From Asaia bogorensis (lineage in GTDB: Bacteria; Pseudomonadota; Alphaproteobacteria; Acetobacterales; Acetobacteraceae), in contig CALQTN020000003.1 of NCBI GenBank assembly GCA_943333505.2, positions 1-64,000 on the forward strand: a DNA stretch of 64,000 bases, written 5' to 3'. Under the pieces are notes generated by a model that had not been told where the DNA came from, ran no database searches, and saw only the letters and a program-made list of their open reading frames with translations. Positions 1-7,740 of this stretch are shown here, piece after piece (position 1 is the first letter of the stretch; each line of letters starts with the position of its first letter). The translations under genes were made by a program, and so were the position numbers.

Positions 1-1
1 C

Positions 2-49
2 CAGGGATCGTGACCAAGCCGGCCTCGCTCGGCCTGGTCACGATCCCTG
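2..49. repeat. Long perfect inverted repeat upstream of the first flp gene
   Basis: A 15-base arm, CAGGGATCGTGACCA (2-16), is exactly reverse-complemented at 35-49. GGCC at 21-24 can also pair with GGCC at 31-34. The structure ends 7 bases before the GGAG ribosome-binding site (57-60) of the flp gene at 68. No T-run follows, so a classical rho-independent terminator is not supported. It could be a 5' stabilising hairpin on a pilin mRNA, the end of an upstream operon, or a REP-type element. Its GATCGTGA core resembles the palindromes near 17.9 and 19.9 kb. Confidence 0.75.
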
Positions 50-67
50 ATCAGCTGGAGAATGACA

Positions 68-232
68 ATGTTTGAAGCTTACAAAACCATCAAAGCCCTC
101 GCTTCCGACCGTCGCGGCATCACCGCGATGGAATACGCCGTCGTTGCCGGCGCGATCCTGGCCGTGGCGCTGACCGCGTTCAACGCGCTCGGCACCAAGC
201 TGACCACCGCTGTCGGCGGCGTCACGCTCTGA
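68..232 (+). CDS. flp: Flp-type pilin, copy 1
   Basis: This 54-residue prepilin is the major subunit type of a Tad/Flp (type IVb) pilus. The leader is short and basic and ends RRG. Cleavage after that Gly by the prepilin peptidase would leave ITAMEYAVVAGAILAVAL, with the conserved Glu5-Tyr6 pair of Flp pilins and a hydrophobic helix for membrane storage and fibre packing. The ATG at 68 has GGAG at 57-60. The gene has the same length as the next copy at 307 and is nearly identical to it, so this is a tandem duplication. The stop lies inside a short palindrome, GTCACGCTC-T-GAGCGTGAC (221-239). It is too short for most gene callers but well supported by motif, RBS and context. Confidence 0.93.
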   Translation: MFEAYKTIKALASDRRGITAMEYAVVAGAILAVALTAFNALGTKLTTAVGGVTL

Positions 233-306
233 GCGTGACCTGATTGCCGGCCAACCCTCCGCCTGAAGGATTGGCGCTGAGGCAAAGATCAAGCAGGAGA
301 TTTACC

Positions 307-471
307 GTGTTCGACGCACTCAAGACCATCAAAGCCCTTATCGCCGATCGTCGTGGCATCACCGCCATGGAATACGCGGTTGTTGCGGGTGCGATCCTGG
401 CGGTGGCGCTGACCTCGTTCAACGCGCTTGGCACCAAGCTTACCACGATCATGGGCACCATCACGCTCTGA
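307..471 (+). CDS. flp: Flp-type pilin, copy 2
   Basis: A second 54-residue Flp prepilin. I place the start at GTG 307, because GGAGA at 296-300 sits 6 bases upstream and this gives exactly the length of copy 1. An upstream ATG at 244 would add an unlikely 21 residues. The processing site is RRG/ITAMEY, as in copy 1. The sequence differs from copy 1 mainly in the leader (VFDALKTIKALIADRR) and the last residues (TTIMGTITL). Two near-identical pilins suggest either a gene-dose effect or a mixed fibre. It is transcribed in line with the rest of the Tad locus. Confidence 0.93.
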   Translation: MFDALKTIKALIADRRGITAMEYAVVAGAILAVALTSFNALGTKLTTIMGTITL

Positions 472-576
472 TCCAGTCGAAACGTTTGCCAGGTTCGCCC
501 AGCGTGGGTCTGGCAAACAATTCGCACCCGGCCCAATCGCCGGGCACAATGCAACTATATGATCGGAGGTAGACCT

Positions 577-846
577 ATGTTCGATCTTTCGATATTACTT
601 CCCCAGATCGCACCGGTGTTGCTAGTAATGACGGCAGCCCCTGCGTTCAGGTCACGGCCACGGGACAGTGATGCCCATCCGCTGTTTTCGGCGACAAATT
701 CCTTTAACCACCTGCTCCTCGACCAACGCGGCATCACCGCCATGGAATACGCGGTTGTGGCAGGCGCGGTCCTTTCGGTCGCCTGGGTGGTATTCGTGGC
801 ATTGGGCACAGCGTTCAGCGACGCGACCGGCGGCACGCTGATCTGA
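577..846 (+). CDS. flp: Divergent Flp-type pilin with a long leader, copy 3
   Basis: This 89-residue protein has a C-terminal half that is a Flp pilin: the processing site QRG/ITAMEYAVVAGAVLSV has Glu5-Tyr6 and a hydrophobic helix. Its predicted leader is 52 residues and contains its own hydrophobic stretch (about residues 5-21), against about 16 in copies 1 and 2. The start at ATG 577 is fixed by GGAGGT at 565-570, 6 bases upstream. The bases coding for GITAMEYAV are almost identical to those of copy 2, while the flanks are unrelated. That fits duplication followed by divergence or gene conversion. It could be a minor pilin, or a copy whose N-terminus was replaced. Confidence 0.85.
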   Translation: MFDLSILLPQIAPVLLVMTAAPAFRSRPRDSDAHPLFSATNSFNHLLLDQRGITAMEYAVVAGAVLSVAWVVFVALGTAFSDATGGTLI

Positions 847-928
847 TCGCCGGCCGGCCCGCACACGCGGCAGCAACCTATTTCCCAAGCCCCAGCATGC
901 GCCGCGTCAAGCGGGCAGGACCCCGATC

Positions 929-1459
929 ATGGTAGCGCTTTCAGCCCAATTCATCTTGCCATTTGCCAGTGCAATTCTGTTGTTGATGGCCGCGGCATCC
1001 GACCTGGCTTGGCGCATCATCCCCAATCGTATCCCGGTTCTGGTTGCCTGCCTGGGTCTAGTTTCGCAATTTTTGATGGGCGATCCGGTCTGGTCGATCA
1101 TCGGGGCGGTGACGGTGTTTGCGATCTGTGCTGTGCTTTGGCGCTTCCATGTGATCGGCGGCGGCGATGTAAAGCTGCTCGCCGCTGTCGCGCTGTGTGT
1201 GCCACCGGCAGGGCTTCTTGGGCTTTATATCGCCATCACATTGACCGGCACAGCGCTGGGCCTGATCTATCTTGGCTTGCGGCCGGTGATGCGGGGCCTG
1301 GCGCCCCGGTTGCTGGCACGCTTGCCGAGGCCCTCGACGCTTGGGCGGCGGATCATGCGGGTTGAATTCTGGCGCATCGGCCGTGGCCGGTCGCTGCCTT
1401 ATGGCATCGCAATCGCCGCAGGAACCCTCACGGTAATTTTCCAGGGATTAAACCAATGA
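929..1459 (+). CDS. cpaA: Prepilin peptidase TadV/CpaA
   Basis: A 176-residue integral membrane aspartyl peptidase (A24 family, short form without the N-methylase domain) that cleaves Flp leaders at the Gly before the mature pilin. The two catalytic aspartates fit D25 in AASDLAWRIIPN and D80 in IGGGDVKLL. Both motifs are intact, so the enzyme should be active. There are several hydrophobic helices. The stop overlaps the ATG of cpaB (ATGA at 1456-1459), which indicates translational coupling. An 82-base gap separates it from flp copy 3. Family length is typically 150-180 residues. Confidence 0.93.
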   Translation: MVALSAQFILPFASAILLLMAAASDLAWRIIPNRIPVLVACLGLVSQFLMGDPVWSIIGAVTVFAICAVLWRFHVIGGGDVKLLAAVALCVPPAGLLGLYIAITLTGTALGLIYLGLRPVMRGLAPRLLARLPRPSTLGRRIMRVEFWRIGRGRSLPYGIAIAAGTLTVIFQGLNQ

Positions 1460-2316
1460 TTCTGCGCCTCATTCTATTTGCCCTGATGGGCATTGGCATT
1501 ATTGGCTTCACCGGGGTCGCCTGGATGGCATCCCACCCTGCCAACGAAGCGATTGCGGCAGCGACCCCGCTGGTGCCCGCGACCAAGATCAAAGTCATCG
1601 CGATCACCCGCGCAGTGCGCGCCGGGGTGTTGTTGAAATTGGAGGACATCGGCGGTCGTGAAATCGCAAGCGACTTACTTGGCCCTGGCTATTCCGAGGA
1701 CACGATGGAAGCCCGTCGTGCGCTGATCGGCGCGATGGTGCGCCGTCCGATGATGCCTGGCGACGCACTTATGCCGGCCGACGTCGCCCGCCCGCGGGAA
1801 TCTGGGTTCCTAGCCGCCGTCGTGGCGCCGGGAATGCGGGCGGTCACCGTCGGCGTTGACGCGATCACCGGCACCGCTGGCCTGATCTGGCCGGGCGACC
1901 ATGTCGATGTCCTGCTGCTACAGGCCAACGATGATCGCACAAAGCCAATCGGTCGTCGGATTGTTTCCGAGACGATTTTGCACGCCGCGCGGGTCGTCGC
2001 GATTGACCAGCAGTTGGCCCAAGGCGCCGAACCCGGCGCCAAGGAAGCCGCGCCAGCCCGGACTATCACGCTGGAAGTTGATCCGCGCCAGGCCGAGCGT
2101 CTGGCAGTGGCGGCCCGGCTGGGCCGGCTGTCATTCACCGTATTGGCATCAGACAGCCTTCCTGGCGACGCGACCGTCGTGCCGCAACAGTCAAAGCCGG
2201 TCTATGCCGGGGACGTGTCGAGCGCTTTCCCGGACGAAGCCAAGCCGCTGCCGATGAATGCGACCGTGATCAAGATTTTTTCTGGCACGAACAAACCCGA
2301 GGAGTACCAATTCTGA
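1456..2316 (+). CDS. cpaB: Flp pilus assembly protein CpaB/RcpC
   Basis: A 286-residue protein with an N-terminal membrane anchor (about residues 2-27). A SAF-like domain follows (about 40-110, VRAGVLLKLEDI...RPMMPGDAL), then the RcpC C-terminal region (VAPGMRAVTVGVDAITGTAGLIWPGD). CpaB is a periplasmic partner of the CpaC secretin and is thought to gate or stabilise the outer-membrane pore. The ATG overlaps the cpaA stop and the stop overlaps the cpaC start (TGATG at 2314-2318). Length is normal for the family. Confidence 0.93.
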   Translation: MILRLILFALMGIGIIGFTGVAWMASHPANEAIAAATPLVPATKIKVIAITRAVRAGVLLKLEDIGGREIASDLLGPGYSEDTMEARRALIGAMVRRPMMPGDALMPADVARPRESGFLAAVVAPGMRAVTVGVDAITGTAGLIWPGDHVDVLLLQANDDRTKPIGRRIVSETILHAARVVAIDQQLAQGAEPGAKEAAPARTITLEVDPRQAERLAVAARLGRLSFTVLASDSLPGDATVVPQQSKPVYAGDVSSAFPDEAKPLPMNATVIKIFSGTNKPEEYQF

Positions 2317-3833
2317 TGTCTGACCCTCGCAAGATATCCGCCGGGCCGGGGGCGTGGCGTTGGACGGGTGTCGCGTTGGCAACCCTTCCCTGTTTTCTGT
2401 CAACTACCATCGCGCAGGCGCAGTTATTCAAGCTTGATATTCCGGTCCCGGAAATGGCCAGGCCTGACACGTCACCCGCCCCAATGGTAAGGGTGCCATC
2501 CAAGCGCCCGGTAGGCCGGACGTCAGCGCCCGATCCGAACGCGCCGCCGGCGGAACTTGTGGCACGCCAGCGGGTAACCTTTGAGTCTGGATCAGGACAG
2601 TTGGTCACGCTCCGCGCCCCGGCCGCCAACGTATTTGTGGCTGACCCGAAAGTTGTCGACGTGCGGCCCGGCAGCGCCACGTCGCTCTTTGTGTTCGGCC
2701 TCGCCCCCGGACGCACGACGGTTGCCGCGCTGGATGATGAGGGTCGTGCGGTGGCCGAATTCGATGTTACGGTGAAGGCATCGTCATTCAACGCCAATGC
2801 CGCCGAAGCCGCCGTCAATACGCTCATGCCTGGCCTGGGGCTGCGGGTTGCAGCCCAGCCAAAGGGCCTGCTGGTCAGCGGCACTGTCGCATCACCGCTG
2901 GAGGCGGCCAGGGTGGCGGCTGTGGTGCGCAGCTTCCTGACCGAAGGCCAGATGCTGGAGGACCAGATCGGCGTCACCCAGCAATCGGTGCAGGTGCAAC
3001 TGCGTGTGCGGATCGCCGAAATGTCGCGCGAAGTCACCCGCGGCCTGGGGATCAACTGGCAGGCAATGGGCAAGCTCGGCGGCGTCGGGCTGTTCAATCC
3101 GCTGAGGATGGCGTCGGATCTGGCGTTCGGAACAGCACGCATTGGCAATAATGATGCCAACGCCTTCATTGACGCCCTCGCCACCGACAACCTCGCCCGG
3201 ATCCTCGCGGAACCCAATCTTGTGGCGATGAGCGGCCAAACCGCATCGTTCCTTGCGGGCGGCGAGTTCCCGATCCCGGTTTCCGGCACCGCCGGGACCG
3301 CAACCACCGGACCGTCGGTCACTGTCGAATACAAAAAATACGGCGTGCAGCTGTCGTTTCTGCCAACCGTTCTCGCCGATGGGCGGATCAATCTGAAAGT
3401 TGCCCCTGAAGTGAGCCAGCTCAGCAGCCAGGGCGCGGTTACCACCTCAACGATCACCGTGCCTGCCCTGGTCACACGGCGCGCGGAGACAACGGTGGAA
3501 CTTGGCAGCGGCGAGAGCTTTGCGATCGCCGGCCTGCTTCAGCAAAGCTCGACCCAGGCCGATAGTGGCCTTCCCGGCATTGGTGACGTTCCGGTTTTGG
3601 GGGCGTTGTTCCGGTCGGACAAGTACAAGCGGGCCGAAACCGAACTGGTGATCATCGTGACCCCTTATGTGGTTCGTCCGGTCGGCAAGCCCGACGCGCT
3701 GCATCTGCCGGGCGACGATTTCCGGCCGCCATCGGACCTTGAGCGCATTCTGGCGCTGCGCCAGGTCGGCAGCGCGAGCGGGGCGAAATTCACCGGTCAG
3801 ATACCTGGCCAAGCGGGATTTGTGATGCAATGA
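2316..3833 (+). CDS. cpaC: Type II/III-like secretin CpaC/RcpA of the Tad pilus
   Basis: A 505-residue outer-membrane secretin. It has an N-terminal signal region (hydrophobic about 16-36, ending AQAQ). N-terminal pilus-formation and BON-like domains follow (about 75-215, including VFGLAPGRTTVAALD), then the secretin domain (about 245-450). The family signature GIGDVPVLGALFRS lies near 415-430. The protein forms the channel through which the Flp fibre crosses the outer membrane. The next gene starts 4 bases inside its end (ATGA). A long antisense frame across it is only the GC-rich shadow. Confidence 0.95.
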   Translation: MSDPRKISAGPGAWRWTGVALATLPCFLSTTIAQAQLFKLDIPVPEMARPDTSPAPMVRVPSKRPVGRTSAPDPNAPPAELVARQRVTFESGSGQLVTLRAPAANVFVADPKVVDVRPGSATSLFVFGLAPGRTTVAALDDEGRAVAEFDVTVKASSFNANAAEAAVNTLMPGLGLRVAAQPKGLLVSGTVASPLEAARVAAVVRSFLTEGQMLEDQIGVTQQSVQVQLRVRIAEMSREVTRGLGINWQAMGKLGGVGLFNPLRMASDLAFGTARIGNNDANAFIDALATDNLARILAEPNLVAMSGQTASFLAGGEFPIPVSGTAGTATTGPSVTVEYKKYGVQLSFLPTVLADGRINLKVAPEVSQLSSQGAVTTSTITVPALVTRRAETTVELGSGESFAIAGLLQQSSTQADSGLPGIGDVPVLGALFRSDKYKRAETELVIIVTPYVVRPVGKPDALHLPGDDFRPPSDLERILALRQVGSASGAKFTGQIPGQAGFVMQ

Positions 3834-4147
3834 CCCAGTATGGCACATCGCGACTGATCGGCATGATCGGGACGCTCCTGGCCCTTGGCGCCTGCAGTCA
3901 GCACGAACCCTTCGAGCGGGTTGGAACCTGGCGCGCCGAAGGCAGCAACCAGGCGAACCTCGCCGCCATGGCCGCCAATCCGCTCGATCTCGTGCAAGGC
4001 CGCAGTGACCCATCGCCGCGCGTCAAGCAACCCGGCGACGCGGTTACCAATATGTGGGCGACCAAACCGACCCAGGCCCTGCTGCCGGGCCTGAAAGGTG
4101 GCGGACCTGCCGGCGGACCCGCCGCCACACCGGCGGCCACACCATGA
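3830..4147 (+). CDS. cpaD: Short CpaD-like pilus assembly lipoprotein
   Basis: A 105-residue predicted lipoprotein. A signal peptide ends in the lipobox LALGAC, so Cys would be acylated near residue 22. The conserved CpaD stretch NLAAMAANPLDLVQGR follows (about 43-58) and a Gly/Pro/Ala-rich tail closes the protein. CpaD proteins are usually about 200 residues, so this one keeps only the C-terminal half of the family. Position between cpaC and cpaE supports the call, with ATGA overlaps on both sides. Its role is probably secretin localisation or assembly. A reduced CpaD could be a lineage feature rather than decay, because the frame and overlaps are intact. Confidence 0.82.
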   Translation: MTQYGTSRLIGMIGTLLALGACSQHEPFERVGTWRAEGSNQANLAAMAANPLDLVQGRSDPSPRVKQPGDAVTNMWATKPTQALLPGLKGGGPAGGPAATPAATP

Positions 4148-5412
4148 GCCCGCCCGGCATCGATGTGGCCGGCCAGGCACCGGACGATCTCGCCGCGTCG
4201 CTCGCGACCCGCCCGGATCGCCCGCCGATCATCAGCTTCGTGGATGACGCGCTGACCGAGACCGCCTTGCGCGACGGGTTGGCCGATGTGCTGCCCGAAG
4301 CTATCGACAGCCGCCGTGGCGGCATCAAGGCCGCGATCGCGGCAATGCAGAAATCGGCCACCCCCTTGGTGCTGATCGTGGATGTGTCATCGGAAGGTGA
4401 TCCGCTCGATGCGCTCGGGAAACTGTCCGAGGTCGTTGAACCTGACGTCAAGGTGCTGGTTATCGGCCGCAGCAGCGATGTGGATTTCTACCGCGAGGTG
4501 ACCCGCAGCATGGGCGCGCAGGAATACCTGCCCAAGCCCATCACCCGCGCCACCGTGACCCGCCATTTCGGCCCCCTGGTGCTCGGGCAGACCCCGGCGG
4601 CGGCCGATGCGCAGGGCGGGCGGATCGTGTCTGTCGTCGGCGCGCATGGCGGCGCCGGCACATCAGTGATCGCGGCAAGTCTGGCCTGGCATCTCGGGGT
4701 GGTGCGCCGTCGCCATACTGTGCTGCTGGATGCCGATCTGCATCGCGGCGTCGGCGCACTGCTGCTCAATACCGCACCCGGCACCGGACTGCGGCTCGCG
4801 CTTGAAGCGCCTGAGCGGGTGGACGCGCTGCTGGCCGAGCGTGCCGCCCAACCGGCGGCCGAGCGGCTGCATGTGCTGTCCTGCCAGGAAGACCTCGACC
4901 AGCAACCGAATTTCGCCCCGGAAGCTGCCGCAGCGCTGCTGGATGCGCTGCGTCGCCGCTATAATTTCATCGTCGGCGATGTGCCGCTGGCGCCTGTGCC
5001 GCTCTATCGCGACCTGTTGCGCCTGTGTCACCAGCGCATCATCGTGATGCTGCCGAACCTGGTGAGTATTCGCGACACGCTGCGGCTGATCGCCCTGACA
5101 CCAGGCCTGCGCCAGACCCAGCGCGCTGTGGTGGTGCTCAACCGGGTTGGCATGCCCGGCGGTTTGTCGCGACGCCAGGTCGAGGAGTCGCTCGGCATGA
5201 AGGTCGACGTGCAGATCCCTGATCTGCCCAAGCAGGTTGCCGCCGCCGGCACCATGGGCGATCCGTCGGTTGCCATGAAGGCCGGATTTCGTACCGGGAT
5301 TATCGAACTTGCCCGCCAGGTCGCAGGCTCGGGGCTGATCGACGGCACAGGCGCCGATGAGGGCCAGGACCGCGCCAAGAAAAGCTGGGGCGTATCGACA
5401 TGGTTCAGGTGA
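4144..5412 (+). CDS. cpaE: CpaE/TadZ ParA-like pilus localisation ATPase
   Basis: A 422-residue protein. The N-terminal part is receiver-like (about 30-140, VLIVDVSSEGDP...). The C-terminal ParA/MinD-type domain begins about 160 with a deviant Walker A, GAHGGAGTSVIAASLA, and continues through VLLDADLHRGVGALL. The canonical Lys of KGGxGK is absent, as is common in CpaE. It places the Tad machine at a cell site. I chose ATG 4144, which overlaps the cpaD stop. A longer frame from 4054 would lie inside cpaD. The stop overlaps the cpaF start by 13 bases. Confidence 0.93.
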   Translation: MSPPGIDVAGQAPDDLAASLATRPDRPPIISFVDDALTETALRDGLADVLPEAIDSRRGGIKAAIAAMQKSATPLVLIVDVSSEGDPLDALGKLSEVVEPDVKVLVIGRSSDVDFYREVTRSMGAQEYLPKPITRATVTRHFGPLVLGQTPAAADAQGGRIVSVVGAHGGAGTSVIAASLAWHLGVVRRRHTVLLDADLHRGVGALLLNTAPGTGLRLALEAPERVDALLAERAAQPAAERLHVLSCQEDLDQQPNFAPEAAAALLDALRRRYNFIVGDVPLAPVPLYRDLLRLCHQRIIVMLPNLVSIRDTLRLIALTPGLRQTQRAVVVLNRVGMPGGLSRRQVEESLGMKVDVQIPDLPKQVAAAGTMGDPSVAMKAGFRTGIIELARQVAGSGLIDGTGADEGQDRAKKSWGVSTWFR

Positions 5413-6779
5413 CGCCCCCGAGCACCGGTGGCTTTGGCCGGCGTGGCATAGCGCCGCCACCGCCGATTGACGAAACCCCGCTCGGCGTCCAGCGCACCCT
5501 TGCCGAGGCGCCGCGTGAGGCGGTGCACGAACTGCGCAACGCCTGCCTCGCCCGGCTGGAACCTTCTGCCGTCGCGGCGGTTCCGCCCGACCGTCTGGCG
5601 GGGGAGGTTGAAGCCCTGATCTCGGAAATCGCGACCGAACGGCGGGTGCAGCTGAATGCCCGGGAGCAACGGGCCCTGGCGCGCGAACTGGTCGCCGACA
5701 TGATGGGGCTGGGGCCGCTGGAAATCCTGCTCGAAGACGATGGCATTGCCGATATCATGGTCAACGGGCCGAACCGGGTGTTCATTGAACGCAACGGCCG
5801 GGTGGAATTATCGGCGGTGCGGTTTCGCGACGATCAGCATTTGCAAGGCATCTGTCAGCGCATCGCGACCGGGGTCGGCAGGCGTATCGACGAGTCGAGC
5901 CCGATGGTCGATGCGCGCCTGAAAGACGGCAGCCGGGTCAATATCGTGTTCCCGCCTTTGGCCATTGATGGCGCCTGCGTATCGATCCGCAAGTTCCGCA
6001 AGCGCGCCATCGCGCTCAGCGATCTGGTCGGCTTCGGCGCCATGACCCATCCGATCGCGCAAGTGCTCGAAATCGCCTCGAAGATCCGGCTCAACGTGAT
6101 CATTTCGGGGGGCACCGGATCGGGCAAGACCACGCTTCTCAATGCGATGTCACGCCAGATCGGGGTGACCGAGCGGGTCATCACCGTCGAAGACGCCGCA
6201 GAGTTGCAATTGCAGCAGCCGCATGTGGTCCGGCTGGAAACCCGACCGCTCAGCCTTGAAGGGCGCGGCGAGGTGTCGCAGCGCGATCTGGTGCGCAATG
6301 CGCTGCGGATGCGGCCCGACCGGATCATCATCGGCGAGGTACGCGGCGGCGAGGCGTTCGACATGTTGCAGGCGATGAACACCGGCCATGACGGCAGCAT
6401 GTCGACCATCCACGCCAACAACACCCGTGATGCCGTCACCCGCATCGAGAACATGGTTCAGATGGGCCATATGGGATTGCCGATCACCGCCGTGCGCACC
6501 CAGATCGCCAGTGCGGTGCATCTGATTGTCCAGGTTGAACGCCAGCGCGATGGCGGCAGACGCTTGACCCAGGTGACCGAGGTCTGCGGCATCGAGGGTG
6601 AGGTCATCGTCCTCAATGACATCTTTCAATACAACGTCATGGGTGAAACCGCCGCCGGGCGCATCTTTGGCCAATACAGGGTCAGCCGGGCCCGACCGTC
6701 ATTTCATGCCCAGCTTTCGTATTACGGGCTTGAGGCCGCTTGGACGGCGGCGATGGAGGAGGCTGACCGTGGCAATTAA
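5400..6779 (+). CDS. cpaF: Tad secretion ATPase CpaF/TadA
   Basis: A 459-residue type II/IV secretion ATPase that powers Flp pilus assembly, and retraction where present. The motifs are complete: Walker A GGTGSGKTTL (about 238-247), the Asp box RVITVEDAAELQL, Walker B RMRPDRIIIGEVRG (about 301-314) and the His box GHDGSMSTIHANN. The N-terminal region (about 1-60) is Pro-rich and variable, and the all-helical domain follows. The start at 5400 lies inside the end of cpaE. The stop is 8 bases past the tadB GTG start, so the two are coupled. Confidence 0.96.
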   Translation: MVQVTPPSTGGFGRRGIAPPPPIDETPLGVQRTLAEAPREAVHELRNACLARLEPSAVAAVPPDRLAGEVEALISEIATERRVQLNAREQRALARELVADMMGLGPLEILLEDDGIADIMVNGPNRVFIERNGRVELSAVRFRDDQHLQGICQRIATGVGRRIDESSPMVDARLKDGSRVNIVFPPLAIDGACVSIRKFRKRAIALSDLVGFGAMTHPIAQVLEIASKIRLNVIISGGTGSGKTTLLNAMSRQIGVTERVITVEDAAELQLQQPHVVRLETRPLSLEGRGEVSQRDLVRNALRMRPDRIIIGEVRGGEAFDMLQAMNTGHDGSMSTIHANNTRDAVTRIENMVQMGHMGLPITAVRTQIASAVHLIVQVERQRDGGRRLTQVTEVCGIEGEVIVLNDIFQYNVMGETAAGRIFGQYRVSRARPSFHAQLSYYGLEAAWTAAMEEADRGN

Positions 6780-7734
6780 TACCCAGTACATCATCGGGTT
6801 GCTCGCGTTCATCGCGCTCGGCTGCTCGGCCGCTGCCGGGATATTGATCACCTATGCCGAAGCCAATCGCAAACGGGTCGACGAACGGATGGCCGCGATC
6901 GGATCGCTGGCGGTGATGATGCGGTCACCCGCCATCATGCGGCGCATTTCGCGTGCCGCCCCGCGTGGGCAGACGCCACTGGAGCGCGCCGCAGGTCTGT
7001 TCGGCTTCGATCTGGCGCGGTCCAAATTCTATACTATTCACCCGTTGATTATCCTGATCGGCAGCCTGGTCGGGGCACGCGCCCTTGCGTGGGCGTTGGA
7101 GCTCGCATTCGCCGATTACGCATTGCTAGCGATCCCGGTGATCTGGGCCGCACTGAGCAACATGGTGGTTGCTGTGATCGAAGGAAAACGCAAGCAGCTG
7201 ATCCTGGGACAGTTGCCGGACGCATTGGCGATGATCGTGCGATCGGTCCGGGTGGGCGTGCCGGTGAGCGAGGCGATTCGGATTGTCGCACGCGAAGCGC
7301 CGATGCCGACCGCGGGGGAATTCGCCCGCGTCGAAGCTGAAGCCATGATCGGGATGCCGCCGGACCAGTCGTTGCGCGCCATGGCGGTCCGTACTGGCGT
7401 GCCTGAATACAAGTTCTTCGCAACGACCATCAACCTGCAGGCACAAACCGGTGGCGGGCTTAGCGAAACCCTAGAAGGACTTGCCGATGTTGTGCGTAAG
7501 CGCCTGGCGCTGCGGGCCAAAGGCGAGGCTATGGCGGCACAGGCCAAGACCAGCGCGATCGTGCTCGGGCTAATGCCATTCATTTCGGGTGGCGGGATGT
7601 ATTTTCTCAACCCCGACTATATCGGCCTGTTGTTTACCGATCCGATGGGCAAACAAATGCTCGGTATCGGGATTGTGATGCTCTGTACCGGCGGGTTGGT
7701 GATGTACACGATGATTAACAAGAGCCTGAGCTAA
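6769..7734 (+). CDS. tadB: Tad inner-membrane platform protein TadB
   Basis: A 321-residue polytopic membrane protein with the type II secretion F domain (about 155-290, including LPDALAMIVRSVRVGVPVSEA and LQAQTGGGLSETLEGL). It is one of two inner-membrane platform proteins that couple CpaF to pilin extraction. I placed the start at GTG 6769 because GGAGGAGG (6755-6762) sits 6 bases upstream. The open frame reaches back to 6598, but that part lies inside cpaF and has no membrane segment. Hydrophobic helices are at both ends. Confidence 0.93.
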   Translation: MAINTQYIIGLLAFIALGCSAAAGILITYAEANRKRVDERMAAIGSLAVMMRSPAIMRRISRAAPRGQTPLERAAGLFGFDLARSKFYTIHPLIILIGSLVGARALAWALELAFADYALLAIPVIWAALSNMVVAVIEGKRKQLILGQLPDALAMIVRSVRVGVPVSEAIRIVAREAPMPTAGEFARVEAEAMIGMPPDQSLRAMAVRTGVPEYKFFATTINLQAQTGGGLSETLEGLADVVRKRLALRAKGEAMAAQAKTSAIVLGLMPFISGGGMYFLNPDYIGLLFTDPMGKQMLGIGIVMLCTGGLVMYTMINKSLS

Positions 7735-7740
7735 ACAGCC

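Noticed and set aside
2270-3475. 401-codon minus-strand open frame opposite cpaC.
   Set aside because: Ser/Thr/Arg-rich shadow translation with no motif; cpaC is certain on the plus strand.
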